From Asterias rubens (lineage: Eukaryota; Echinodermata; Asteroidea; Forcipulatida; Asteriidae), in NCBI RefSeq assembly GCF_902459465.1, contig NC_047077.1:1-64000 (forward strand): a stretch of DNA of 64,000 bases, given 5' to 3'. The notes under the pieces were generated by a model. It had not been told where the DNA came from and did no database searches. It was given only the letters and a program-made list of their open reading frames with translations. Shown piece after piece: positions 10,918-20,535 of this stretch. How positions within the stretch are numbered: the first letter of the stretch is position 1; each line of letters begins with the position of its first letter. Position numbers and translations under genes: made by a program.

Positions 10918-11136
10918 ATTTAGTTTTGTCTGTTTGGCGCGCCATAGGCCTTCTCTCTAATTTGCATTTTATGCTTTCCTTGCGTCAGAGATGCACCCAT
11001 ACCATTGTGTTTGATAGTCTAACTCATTCAAGCGTACCCCTATATAAATGAAGCGCTTTCTCAGCTTCCCCATTCAGGTGATTTCACAAACACACCGAGT
11101 ATCATCTATCTTTGCCAATAATACTTTAAACCTGAC
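10918..11136 (+). repeat. 219-bp direct repeat of the retroelement, left
   Basis: By eye identical to 11868-12086, from ATTTAGTTTTGTCTGTTTGG to AAACCTGAC. It ends exactly before the gag ATG at 11137. Lack of divergence between the two copies indicates a recent duplication or insertion. Confidence 0.9.
11041..11047 (+). promoter_or_regulatory. TATA-like box upstream of gag
   Basis: TATATAA lies 90 nt before the gag start and is preceded by CCCC. The same box occurs in the second repeat at 11991-11997. It is a plausible RNA polymerase II start for the element; no other promoter element is evident. Confidence 0.5.
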
Positions 11137-11763
11137 ATGTCTACTTCAAGCGACCACGTACAAACTGCCGAAATTTTTGACAAGTTTAAAGACTATTTCG
11201 ACGCTAAGTTTAGCGCTATCAACAAAACACCTAATGACTCTACAGCGCTGAAAGAACTAAAACTCAAACTTGAAGCCAAAGATCTGTCAAGACCAGGCAA
11301 TATCGCCCAGTACGAATTCTGCGGACAACTCAAGATTGTGCTTTGCAAAATCCAATCTGCCTTGACCATCGATATCAACATCGAAGCAGCCCTACAAGCC
11401 GTACAAGAAGGGACAACCCTGATTTCTGAAAGAAAGCAGAAAGTTCGAATAGCCGACTCCAGCAAGGCCGGCTGGGGTACCGTGTCACATCTAGACAAAA
11501 CCAACGTCGACAAACTGACTGCTGAACAGCAGAAAAAGGTGCTCGTCGCAGAGGAAGCTGCTTTAAAAGATATAGAGTCGCGCAAGCGGCGACGGAATGA
11601 GGCTCCGCAACACCAGCAGAGTGGTTCTAGGCCAACATTTGGTAATCCTGATCGCCATCTTTTTCGAGGTATTGTAAAGCGATTTGTTAAACCCCTACCT
11701 ATTATTCTTTGTCAATTTTCAAAGGCCGTTTGTGATCCCACCATTATCCCATGCTGTAAATAA
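11137..11763 (+). CDS. Gag-like protein of the DIRS-like element
   Basis: 208 codons from the first ATG after the 219-bp repeat. The middle contains a conserved-looking block (about residues 105-125, RIADSSKAGWGTVSHL) followed by a lysine/alanine/glutamate helix and a basic RKRRRNE run near residue 150, as in gag proteins of DIRS and related elements. After about residue 177 the frame probably reads into an intron. A donor-like CGAG|GTATTG occurs at about 11671, and an acceptor with a long pyrimidine tract lies at 12208, just before the zinc knuckle and in compatible phase. Particle formation or RNA binding is expected for the family; function here is unlikely because the element is truncated. 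Confidence 0.65.
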   Translation: MSTSSDHVQTAEIFDKFKDYFDAKFSAINKTPNDSTALKELKLKLEAKDLSRPGNIAQYEFCGQLKIVLCKIQSALTIDINIEAALQAVQEGTTLISERKQKVRIADSSKAGWGTVSHLDKTNVDKLTAEQQKKVLVAEEAALKDIESRKRRRNEAPQHQQSGSRPTFGNPDRHLFRGIVKRFVKPLPIILCQFSKAVCDPTIIPCCK

Positions 11764-11867
11764 ATAATTTGAATCAAATCCTATTGCCTCCTTTTTCTTT
11801 TATTATGGCGTGTCCATTAACACCAAACTGTTTTTCATGCGTATGAGCGTAGCGAAGTAGCATGAAA

Positions 11868-12086
11868 ATTTAGTTTTGTCTGTTTGGCGCGCCATAGGCC
11901 TTCTCTCTAATTTGCATTTTATGCTTTCCTTGCGTCAGAGATGCACCCATACCATTGTGTTTGATAGTCTAACTCATTCAAGCGTACCCCTATATAAATG
12001 AAGCGCTTTCTCAGCTTCCCCATTCAGGTGATTTCACAAACACACCGAGTATCATCTATCTTTGCCAATAATACTTTAAACCTGAC
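11868..12086 (+). repeat. 219-bp direct repeat of the retroelement, right
   Basis: Second copy of the leader. It is followed not by gag but by a C-rich stretch and then a pyrimidine tract leading to the acceptor at 12208. It includes the palindromic GGCGCGCC and the TATATAA box at 11991. Confidence 0.9.
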
Positions 12087-12196
12087 TTAGTGCCCTCCCA
12101 CCCTCCCGATCCCCGGGCAAAGGGTTTAAATTAATTAAAATATTTTATTTAGTATTTCCAGTCGCCGTTTTTCTTTCTCTCTTTTTTTTCAAAATT

Positions 12197-13798
12197 GTGT
12201 TTTTTCAGGCATGCCGTCTTTTGAGTCGTGCTTCTCCTGTGGAATGTCTGGCCATTGGTCCAGAAATTGCCCCTACTCCTTTGATTCCAACACCTACTCA
12301 CGTTAACGAAATCAGGCAAGACCCACACCAGCCGTCCCTTTCACCAGGCAGAGACCTCCATTCCCATCATGGCACGCCCCATCCTACCAGTTCCAGAGAG
12401 CATTGCCCCAAGCAGGCAACCAGGGAATTGCCCCGACAGGGTCTTTTGATACCGCCAGTACCAGCACCGCCTCAACATTGCCAAAGGCACAGTAAAGACA
12501 ATATTCGCAATAAGTTTGATGACGTTCTAAAGGTACATTGTTTTCCTGAAAAGGCATCCTTACAGTCTGATAATTTACCAGTTAAAGGGAGACTAAAACA
12601 ACATGTTCAATTCTGGCGTGATATAGGTTCCCCTGACATGATTTTATCAATAATCAAGCAAGGTTATGTAATCCCTTTTGAAGAGGAACCCCCTCCTATG
12701 TTTTTCAGGAATAATAAGTCGGCCTTACGCGAGGCCAAATTTGTAACAGATACCATTTTAGATTTACTGGCTTCTTCCCGTATTTCAGAAAAATCTCATC
12801 CTTCTTACGTGAACAGCCCTTTATCTGTCTCATGCTCAGCTTCGAAGAAAAATAGACTTATTCTTGATCTCAGCGTTCTCAACAAATTCATACCAAAAAC
12901 GCGCTTTAAATTGGACGACTGGAAATCGGGTATTCAATTTCTGTCACAGAATGCTCTCATGGTTACATTCGATTTAAAATCGGGCTACCATAATTTTGAC
13001 ATTGCCCCTGCCTCCCAATGCTATCTGGGATTTTCTTGGTCTATTAACGGGGTAGTCAGACATTTCGAATTTACAGTTTTGCCTTTCGGGCTCAAATCCG
13101 CTCCTTACATATTTACCAAAGCTCTGAAACCTTTGGTCACCCACTGGAGGTCATGTGGAGTTTTAATAGCTCTCTACTTGGATGATGGTTTCATTGTCAT
13201 CCCTAGACCAAAGGAATCTTCAAAACACAACCAGATTGCCTTAAACATCTCTAACCACATTCGTTCTGATCTTTTAGAAGCAGGTTTTGTATACAATATT
13301 TCTAAGAGTATTTGGAGCCCTGTATTTACTATTGATTGGTTAGGTATGAGATGGGACACTGCACAGGGCACACTTAAGATTCTTGATCGTAGGATTGTTA
13401 AGATTAATAAATCCATTGATTTTCTTCTACAGCAATATACACCTCTCACAATAAGAGATTTGCATTCATTCGTAGGCCAAATTATTTCGTTGTCCCCCGT
13501 TGTTGGTAGTATTTCTAGATTAATGACTCGTCACTGTCAAATGACAATCGCAGCCGCCTTTGATGAAAACGTTCCAGTCGTTCTTACAGATTTCTGTCTT
13601 TCTGAAGTTAAGTTTTGGAGAGCTAATGCCAAAATTTTGAATGTTCGTTTTGTTTTCGCTCACCAAGTTGTTAACAAGATAATTTGCTCAGATGCCAGCT
13701 CCACAGGTGCGGGTGGTATAATCTGTAACGAGGTTCACACAGCCCACAAATTGTGGACTAACACAGATTTCAATTTGATTCAAACTTGCTCCTTGTAA
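12197..13798 (+). CDS. Reverse transcriptase / RNase H of a DIRS-like element, partial
   Basis: 533 codons. Residues 1 to about 110 overlap the zinc-knuckle frame and are low complexity. The RT domain spans roughly 130-410: RLILDLSVLNKF at 220-231, the first catalytic Asp in VTFDLKSGY (D259), LPFGLKSAPYIFTK at 295-308, and the active-site box YLDDG at 327-331. RNase H begins around 490 with SDASSTGAGG (498-507) but stops after one catalytic Asp, because the DNA switches to host repeat near 13770. The last eight or so residues are host-encoded. YLDDG with this RNase H start and no integrase or protease nearby favours DIRS over Gypsy. The true start is unknown; translation may depend on overlap with gag. 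The product would lack an intact RNase H and the recombinase. Confidence 0.8.
   Translation: MFFQACRLLSRASPVECLAIGPEIAPTPLIPTPTHVNEIRQDPHQPSLSPGRDLHSHHGTPHPTSSREHCPKQATRELPRQGLLIPPVPAPPQHCQRHSKDNIRNKFDDVLKVHCFPEKASLQSDNLPVKGRLKQHVQFWRDIGSPDMILSIIKQGYVIPFEEEPPPMFFRNNKSALREAKFVTDTILDLLASSRISEKSHPSYVNSPLSVSCSASKKNRLILDLSVLNKFIPKTRFKLDDWKSGIQFLSQNALMVTFDLKSGYHNFDIAPASQCYLGFSWSINGVVRHFEFTVLPFGLKSAPYIFTKALKPLVTHWRSCGVLIALYLDDGFIVIPRPKESSKHNQIALNISNHIRSDLLEAGFVYNISKSIWSPVFTIDWLGMRWDTAQGTLKILDRRIVKINKSIDFLLQQYTPLTIRDLHSFVGQIISLSPVVGSISRLMTRHCQMTIAAAFDENVPVVLTDFCLSEVKFWRANAKILNVRFVFAHQVVNKIICSDASSTGAGGIICNEVHTAHKLWTNTDFNLIQTCSL
12211..12306 (+). CDS. Gag C-terminal zinc-knuckle segment
   Basis: A 31-codon frame with CFSCGMSGHWSRNC, a perfect CX2CX4HX4C zinc knuckle (12229-12270). 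It lies in a different frame from the reverse transcriptase reading through the same DNA and immediately follows the acceptor TTTTTTCAG at 12200-12208. It is most likely the second exon of gag, overlapping the start of ORF2 as is usual in this group. The ATG at 12211 need not be a true start. Confidence 0.65.
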   Translation: MPSFESCFSCGMSGHWSRNCPYSFDSNTYSR

Positions 13799-13965
13799 CT
13801 GGGTGAGCTTATTGGACTAGCAGTTAATATCTACCCTCAACAATACAATTTTACTGACAATGCACAAGTCTTCTTTAGTGGTATTGAAACTGTACTTGCA
13901 TGTATTGTGTGTCTAGGAAGCACAGGAATTTGTTGTAATGAACTTAGAACTTTGTCCCTTACATG
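13771..13965 (+). repeat. Host repeat resuming after the retroelement
   Basis: From GATTCAAACTTGCTCCTTG onward the sequence matches the local repeat units at 7880-8150 and 17755-17935, not the element cut at 10917. Confidence 0.75.
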
Positions 13966-14333
13966 TTAAAGCCATTATACACTTTCGGTACAGAACAACA
14001 ACAAAAGTTCACATATTTACAAATAATTTACAGGGTTTACAGAAGGTAATGGTGAAAGACTTCTCTTGAAATATTGTTTCATGAAATGCTTTACTTTTTG
14101 AGAAAACATTAAAACAATATCAATTCTCGATAGCGTGAATTACAGATTTATTTTAAACACATGTCATGACACGGCGAAACGTGCGGAAACAAGAGTGGGT
14201 TTTCCCATTATTTTAGACTCTGATGACCGATTGAGCTTAAAGTTTCACAGGTTGGTTATTTTATATATAAGTTGTGATACACGAAGTGTGGGACTTGGAC
14301 AATACTGTTTACTGAAAGTGTAAAATGGCTTAA
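13966..14333 (+). mobile_element. TTAA element family 2 (AGCCATT termini)
   Basis: It begins TTAA then AGCCATTATACACTTTCGG and has internal CATGTCATGACACGGCGAAA. The right end is degenerate (AATGGCTTAA). The family-2 copy at 26613-27041 is in inverse orientation and better preserved. Confidence 0.75.
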
Positions 14334-14429
14334 CTTAAAAGAATATTTATCAGCAATACTCTCAGCAGCAGAATGTTGACAGTGTATTTGTCTGCATTCC
14401 TATTCCTCGACTCTTAGACACACCATTGC

Positions 14430-14735
14430 AGGTTCTCATGGTCCAGTGGTTAAGAGCACCAACTTCAAGTTCTGGGTTCAAATCCTTGTGATGACAGTTA
14501 TGTCTTGGAGCAGGAAACACTACAATTGCTTTTCTTCCCTCAGGAGTATAAATGGATTTCTACTACGGTACTGGTGAATATTGTGTAAGAAAAAGCATTT
14601 GAAATACTACAACTGCCCGGGTTTTATACATCCAAGGGAGCTGGTAACGGCCCAATGACCAGGGCACTTATGTAAAGCGCATAAAGACTGTTGTTGTGAA
14701 ATGCGCGATATAAGAACGTTTGATTATTATTATGG
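14430..14735 (+). mobile_element. tRNA-derived SINE without the foldback insertion
   Basis: Same family as 9720-10180, but CCCAATGACC continues directly into AGGGCACTTATGTAAAG. It therefore serves as the empty site for the foldback insert. The tail is GCGATATAAGAACG. Confidence 0.75.
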
Positions 14736-14752
14736 TTGCTCTCATCTCCTAC

Positions 14753-14860
14753 CTGATTTCTTTGGTCTAGTTCATGCTCCAGCAGTGACATCATCTGCTT
14801 CAGCTTTAGACTCCCACACTCCTCATCCTCAAGACACTGAACTAGACTTGAGTTCTCCTT
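14753..14860 (-). pseudogene. Exon-like segment B, copy 2 (108 nt, intact)
   Basis: Open in phase 0 with the same acceptor TTCTTTACAG and donor CAG|GTAGGAGATG as copy 1. The peptide has Gln for Glu at position 22. Segments A and B of this copy lie about 80 bases apart, a very short intron if they are joined. Confidence 0.6.
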
Positions 14861-14942
14861 CTGTAAAGAACAAAGATGAGAAAGAGTGAGATGAGGTGAA
14901 AGTGAAATCCAGTAGAATTCCAACCAATGATGATCCTTACAC

Positions 14943-15006
14943 CATGTTCAGAATCTCATTCATGAGAACCATCTTCTGTCTGAGGTTCATTTTTCTCCCC
15001 ACAGCA
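14943..15006 (-). pseudogene. Exon-like segment A, copy 2 (acceptor damaged)
   Basis: Same 64-nt form as copy 1, with the acceptor region shortened relative to 19434-19499. The donor GTGTAAGG is retained. Confidence 0.5.
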
Positions 15007-15232
15007 CTCAGTGAGTATACATCGCTTATCAGACATGAATGAGAGGGGCTAAGTAAATAATGGTTATTCATTAGCCTGGCTATCATGGGCAGCGCTGTAT
15101 CGATGAGCTGCAAATTGGTACTGCAAACCAAGTATCAAATCGTACTTTGAACTGTAGTTGTTTATGTGATCTGCTAGTTTATTAGAAACTGTTTTATAAA
15201 CATCAAGGTCGATTCATAATTGTTTTACCTTG

Positions 15233-15618
15233 TTAAAGGCAGTGGACACTATTGGTAATTACTCAAAATAATTATTGCCATAAAACCTTACTTGGTAAAA
15301 AGTAATGGGGAGAGGTTGATAGTATAAAACATTGTGAGAAACGGCTCCCTCTGAAGTGACATAGTTTTTGAGAAAGAAGTAATTTTCCACGAATTTTAAT
15401 TCGAGACCTCAAGTTTAGAACTTAAGGTCTCGAAATCAAGCATCTGAAAGCACACAACTTCGTGTGACAAGGGTATTTTTTCTTTCATAGTTATCTCGCA
15501 ACTCCGACGACCGATCGCGCTCAAAATTTCACAGGTTTGTTTTTTTATGCATATGTTGAGATACACCAAGTGAGAAGACTAGTCTTTGACATTTACCAAT
15601 AGTGTCCACTGGCTTTAA
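15233..15618 (+). mobile_element. TTAA element family 1, complete
   Basis: Complete paralogue of the copy cut at 10917. TTAA lies on both sides. It provides the expected uninterrupted sequence for judging the retroelement junction. Confidence 0.9.
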
Positions 15619-15688
15619 CAGTTAATATTATTGTCTTTGGTGAAGACACTTGCAGATTGAGGATCATTGAAAGGGTATTTCTAATATA

Positions 15689-16985
15689 CCAATCAAACTT
15701 CACAGTTTGTTACCAAGGTATAACAACATTGTTTTGTTGGAGAGTACATACATTCCAATGAGTACCCCAGGCACTTCAGTCCTCAGCTTTGCTTTGTTCT
15801 CTGATGACCATACTTAGTGTGGCGGTTTATCTCATTCTTCATAATATCAATTTGTACATCAACCTGTGAACATAAGGAAGCATTAATGAAATAAGAACTT
15901 ACTGGAAAATATAAAATCTAAATCTTTTAAGGATTCACCTGTATAGCTAATGTAGCTTTAGATAGGCTGATCATGTTTTTAAGTTGATTTATTAACAAAG
16001 GGTCCTGTTATGATTTGTAATGGCTCTGAAAATTAATGACTATAACGACAAAAGTTAAGACATGCCCGTATGTTTCAATTTTAAAACGGTAAGGACACCA
16101 AGGCACTGTGTGCTTGGAAAAGGGCACCCTATCAGGATATTTTAAATTTCAAGGTCACCAAGGCAATGAGTAAGAAGAACATAAGCTTTGAGAGGCATTT
16201 TGAGAGACATTTCATTTTGAGGTACTGGGGTTATAGAAAAATATATCATTTTTATCCAAAGAAATTTGAATATAAGGAGCATCATCACAGTAACGCTTCT
16301 CAGATTGTGTTCTCCTATCAGGGATTATTCTTCCTTCATGGCAGTCGCTCAGGATTTTCAGCGATATCTCAAAAAGGCGACCACCTTTTGTCATGAATTT
16401 TTCATGGGTTAGTTTTATTGTGTTGTGTACACTCTGCCTTTTAAAAACAGTGTTGTGAGTGCATATATCTGCAGTGCTTAAAACCAAGTACATTGTATGA
16501 CATTGCTGCTGTCATAAGTTGAAGACTTATTAGTTTGACAATGTCTCACTGATGTGCCAAAGAGAAAAGAAAAGAGAACGGCATCGTTTCTTGCATAACG
16601 CGAGGCATTGTCGGTAAGAAGGTTGAGGGCGCTATTGTATGTAAAAGTCTAAGCAATATTGCTCGATGGCATAGGAAATATGCAAATAGTAAGTTGACTC
16701 TACCGGTAAGTAATAATACTTGGTTTTTATAAGTAGAGTGAAGTGGACCCAAAGAGTTAAAGTATTTCTTTCTACAGAAATGAACTTAATTCTCACAAAC
16801 TAAGCATTAACTGTGGATGAATTTACCTCATTCATTCTGTGATGCAGTTGTGTCTCCTCATCCACCTTCATATACTTTATCATCAGTCCAATAGTTCACA
16901 TCCTTCTTCTCACTGAAGGTATTGTGCTCTGACATGTAACTGTTGGGTGTAAAGAAGTTTAAGACTGATGTTAGACTAATACACT
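15689..16985. repeat. Segmental duplication module, copy II
   Basis: Counterpart of 6053-7450, diverged by substitutions and small indels. It continues into a TTAA element and SINE pair that match 8700-9430 and 9470-10180. Confidence 0.85.
16827..16912 (-). other. Exon-like segment C, copy 3 (86 nt)
   Basis: Same 86-nt length and splice-like borders as copies 1 and 2. The donor intron starts GTAAATTCATCC here. Confidence 0.4.
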
Positions 16986-17006
16986 GGGTTTGAGTCAAAC
17001 CTTTAA

Positions 17007-17392
17007 TTAAAGGCAGTGGACACTATTGGTAATTACTCAAAACAGTTATTGGCATAAAACCTTTCTCGGTGACGAGTAATGGGGAGAGGTGGATGATATA
17101 AAACATTGTGAGAAACGGCTCCCTCTGAAGTGCCATAGTTTTCGAGAAAGAAGTAATTTTCCACGAATTTGATTTCAAGACCTCAGATTTAGAACTCGAG
17201 GTCTCGAAATCGACCATCTTAACGCACACAACTGCGTGTGACAAGGGTTATTTTTCTTTCATTATTATCTCGCAACTTCGATGATCGATTGAGCTTAAAT
17301 TTTCACAGGTTTGTTATTTTATGTATATGTTGAGATACACCAACTGTGGAGGCTAGTCTTTGACATTTACCAATAGTGTCCACTGCCTTTAA
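17007..17392 (+). mobile_element. TTAA element family 1
   Basis: TTAA flanks with AGGCAGTGGACACTATTGG termini. Orthologous within the duplication to 8700-9085. Confidence 0.9.
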
Positions 17393-17624
17393 CCATGGTG
17401 CACACTCGAACCTGCTCTAGTGTGATGTTGTTGGTGCAATAAGGGTTGACATTAAGAAGAGCAAACCAAGACAGGGCAAAACTGTGATAAATGCTTGAAC
17501 ACTGACGAACAAACGAGGTCCACACAATGTACGTACTTGAACAACTATGTGGAAGATAAACTAACATCTCAACACATGGGACCAACGGCTCTAGGTCCCA
17601 GCCTAAGGACTGCAATGGTTAAGT

Positions 17625-17745
17625 GTCTTGATTAAGGACACAAGTGTCACGGCTGGGGATTTGAACTCACACTCTGGTGAACAGAAACACCAGAGTTTGA
17701 ATTTAATGCTCTTAACCGCTCGACCACGACATTTCCACACTGGGT
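17625..17745 (-). mobile_element. tRNA-derived SINE head
   Basis: Duplicate of the copy at 9300-9430. The A-box region here has a substitution (GGTCGAGCGG on the minus strand). The B-box-like AGTTCAAATCC is retained. Confidence 0.7.
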
Positions 17746-18009
17746 GAGCTCATCTGGGTGAGCTTATTGGACTAGCAGTTAATATCTACCCTCAACAATA
17801 CAATTTTACTGACAATGCACAAGTCTTCTTTAGTGGTATTGAACCTGTACATGCGGATATTTTGTGTCCAGGAAGCACAGGATTTTGCTTGAAGGAACTT
17901 AAACTTTGTCCATTTTACATGTTACGCTTAACAAATATTTATCAGCAATACTCTCAGCAGCAGAATGTTGACACTGGACTTGTCTGCATTTCTATTCCTC
18001 GACTCTAAG

Positions 18010-18515
18010 ACACACCATCGCAGGTTCTCAAGGTCAAGTGGTTAAGAGCACCACATTCAATGTTCAAGTTCGGGTGGTTAAGCCATCGAAGTGCGGGTTT
18101 GAATCCTGGTCATGACAGTTGTGTCCTCGAGCAGGATATCTCACTTTAATTGCTTCTCTTCAGCCAGTAGTATAAATGGGTACCTGCGGGAGTTGGTGGG
18201 TATTGTGTATAAAAAGGCCTTTCCAATGCTACAACTGCCCTGGTTTACACTCCCCAGGAATCTGAGAAAAATTAAAGGAGTGGTATCGGCCCAATGACCT
18301 AGGGTTGATTTCACAAAGAGATAGGACTAGTCCTAACTATGGACTAGTCCTAAGACATATTAAAAACGTATAGCTATTCTTCGTCCTAACTCGTTATAAG
18401 ACTAAGACTAGTCCTAACTCTTTGTGAAATCCACCCCAGGGCACTTATGTAAAGTGCATTGAGACTGTTATTGTGAAATAATTTGCGATATAAGAACTAT
18501 TATTATTATTATGGT
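18010..18515 (+). mobile_element. tRNA-derived SINE with foldback insert (18303-18437)
   Basis: Duplicate of 9720-10180, including the same foldback element. That element has gained an extra TAACTATGGACTAG-like stretch near 18333. The tail ends in a short ATT microsatellite. Confidence 0.75.
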
Positions 18516-18531
18516 ACCTCTCATCTCCTAC

Positions 18532-18625
18532 CTGATTTCTTTGGTCTAGTTCATGATCAAGCAGTGACATCATCTGCTTCACACTCCTCATCCTCAAGAC
18601 ACTGAACTAGACTTGAGTTCTTCTT
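18532..18625 (-). pseudogene. Exon-like segment B, broken copy (94 nt)
   Basis: Retains both splice borders, but a 14-nt internal deletion shifts the frame to an early stop. It confirms that at least this copy is not coding. Confidence 0.6.
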
Positions 18626-18712
18626 CTGTAAAAACAAAACAAAGAAAGATTAAGATGAAGGCAAAACCCCCTAATAAACTGTCACCAGGAGCACAATTAT
18701 CCTTATCCAAAG

Positions 18713-19084
18713 TTAAAGGCAGTGGACACTATTGGTAATTTCTGAAAATAATTATTATCATAAGACCTTTCTTGATTCCAAGTAATGGGGAGAGGTTGAT
18801 GGTATAAAACATTGTGAGAAACGGCTCCCTCTGAAGTGTCATAGTTTTCGAGAAAGAAGATATTTTCCACGAATTTGATTTCGAGACCTCAAGTTTAGAA
18901 ATCAACCATCTAATCGCACACAACTTCGTGTGAGAAGGGTTATTTTTTTTTCATTATTATCTCGCAACTTTGATGACCGATTGAGCTCAAATTTTCACAG
19001 GTTTGTTGTTTTATGAATATGTTGAGATACACTAACTGTGAAGGCTAGTCTTTGACAATAACCAATACTGTCCACTGCCTTTAA
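18713..19084 (+). mobile_element. TTAA element family 1, shortened
   Basis: TTAA flanks and family termini. One of the mirrored GACCTCA/TGAGGTC halves is deleted near 18895. Confidence 0.85.
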
Positions 19085-19241
19085 TATCATTCAAACTTGC
19101 TTCTTGTCACTGGAGGAGCTAATTGGCCTAGCAGCCAAGATCTACTCTAGAATAAGGAAAATGTTACTTGGCAGTGGATTTGTCTGCACTCCTATTTCTT
19201 TACTCTAAGACACACCACATGGTTCCTCTCATCTCTCATAC

Positions 19242-19351
19242 CTGATTTATTCGGTCTAGTTCATGCTCCAGCAGTGACATCACCTGCTTTATAGCTTTAG
19301 ACTCCCACGCTCCTCATCCTCAAGACACTGAACTAGACTTGAGTTCTCCTT
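19242..19351 (-). pseudogene. Exon-like segment B, broken copy (110 nt)
   Basis: A small insertion near 19287 adds two bases net and creates an in-frame TAA. Acceptor TTCTTTACAG and a donor GTATGAGAG remain. Confidence 0.6.
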
Positions 19352-19433
19352 CTGTAAAGAACAAAGATGAGAAAGAGTAAGATGAGGTGAAAGTGAAATC
19401 CAGTAGAATTCCAACCAATGATGATCCTTACAC

Positions 19434-19499
19434 CATGTTCAGAATCTCATTCATGAGAACCATCTTCTGTCTGAGGTTCATTTTTCTCCCCACAGGACT
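19434..19499 (-). pseudogene. Exon-like segment A, best copy (66 nt, 22 codons)
   Basis: Acceptor CACTGCTTTCAG, open phase-0 segment starting SPVGRKMNLRQK, donor ATG|GTGTAAGG. It precedes segment B on the minus strand and the phases match, so A then B would read through in the intact gene. The family is not recognised; the composition (Met, Leu, Lys, Asn) is helix-like. Confidence 0.5.
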
Positions 19500-19724
19500 C
19501 TGAAAGCAGTGAGTGTACAGCGCTTATCACACATCAATGAGAGGGTCAAACCAATATTATAAGATTATTCATTATCCCAGCCAGGCTATCATGGGCAGCG
19601 CTGTATTGATACTTCTTGTCACTTAATGAGCTGCAAAACATTGCTGATGGTTACATTTGAATTGGTTTATAGGGAAATTTTTCGATTCATCCAGGATTGA
19701 TGTCGATGGAAGGACACAGGGTTT

Positions 19725-20110
19725 GGGGGGGGGGGGCAATTGAAAAAGTGTCCCCCACCCTTTATAAAGTGGGGGACATGTGTCCCCCACTTCGCCCACA
19801 GGATTGATGCCCATGGCAGGACACAGGGTTTGGTCTTACACAAAGCACAATGCAATACTTGAGCTTCATGATAAAGGTGGTCAAACACATCGGGGGAGGG
19901 GAACACTTGATATTGTGTCCCCCACCCTTCACACCCCCCCCCCTTTTTTTAAGCTGGGGGGGGGGGGGCAATCTGTCACTGATGAAGCCTTTACAGCAGT
20001 GGGGACGGGGCCTCGCTGAAGGGCTCGGGAAAATTTTGCATTTTAAATTCATTTGAGGGGGGACACTTGACATAGTGTCCCCCACCATTCAAACAGTGGG
20101 GGGACACCCC
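19725..20110. repeat. G/C-homopolymer palindrome cluster
   Basis: Repeated GTGTCCCCCACC blocks and their inverse GGTGGGGGACAC, with poly-G and poly-C runs of ten or more, recur about every 100-150 bases. Several overlapping frames on both strands are open here because of the repeated GGGGG context and are not credible genes. Confidence 0.7.
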
Positions 20111-20344
20111 CAGAAACGATGCCCATGAGCTTCATGATAAAGGCGGTCAACAAAACATGGGCGGGACATTTGTTATTATGTACCCTACCACTGCCCCCCT
20201 CCCCAGACTCTGATTGACACCCACGTTATTATGTAGTACTGATAGGCCTATAGGTAATTGAGATTCCGTGGTGCACTCAGCAGCCACTGCCAGAAACACT
20301 GGGGCAAACCCCTTCTCTTAGCTTTAAGTGTAATAACTGCCTTC

Positions 20345-20535
20345 GATTTCATCAAATTCGTCCTAACTTATATGATTAATCTTAGGCTTTCAGACTAGTT
20401 AAGTTCCATTACCTTAGACATCTACGTATAGGATACATTGAGCACATGTATCCTTATAAGGACAAGTTACTCGTCCTAACTCGAGATATGTACATATATG
20501 TAGGATTAATCCTAGCGTTTCGTAAAATCGGCTTA
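20345..20535. repeat. Degenerate foldback element (CGTCCTAACT family)
   Basis: CGTCCTAACTTATATGATTA and CTCGTCCTAACTCGAG with an end resembling TTTCGTAAAATCGG suggest a diverged relative of the foldback elements at 9989 and 18303. Confidence 0.4.

Larger units (their letters stand above)
10918..13770 (+). mobile_element. DIRS-like retroelement, 3'-truncated (possibly two abutting partial copies)
   Basis: Order: 219-bp repeat with a promoter-like TATATAA; gag-like frame; a tail with an inverted TTTTTCATGC/GCATGAAAA pair; a second, by eye identical, 219-bp repeat; zinc-knuckle frame; reverse transcriptase; and the start of RNase H. The RT motifs and the sequence following them fit the DIRS order. 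The methyltransferase and tyrosine-recombinase parts expected further 3' are absent because the element ends at a junction with local host repeat near 13770. The second 219-bp repeat is followed by no gag, so the structure is either two tandem defective copies or one rearranged copy. Confidence 0.8.

Noticed and set aside
11193..11585. A 130-codon minus-strand frame opposite gag
   Set aside because: It is the complement of the gag frame, which has the recognisable composition and context.
19762..20088. A 108-codon proline- and glycine-rich frame and its overlapping neighbours
   Set aside because: All lie in the poly-G/poly-C palindrome cluster, on both strands at once, with no recognisable domain.
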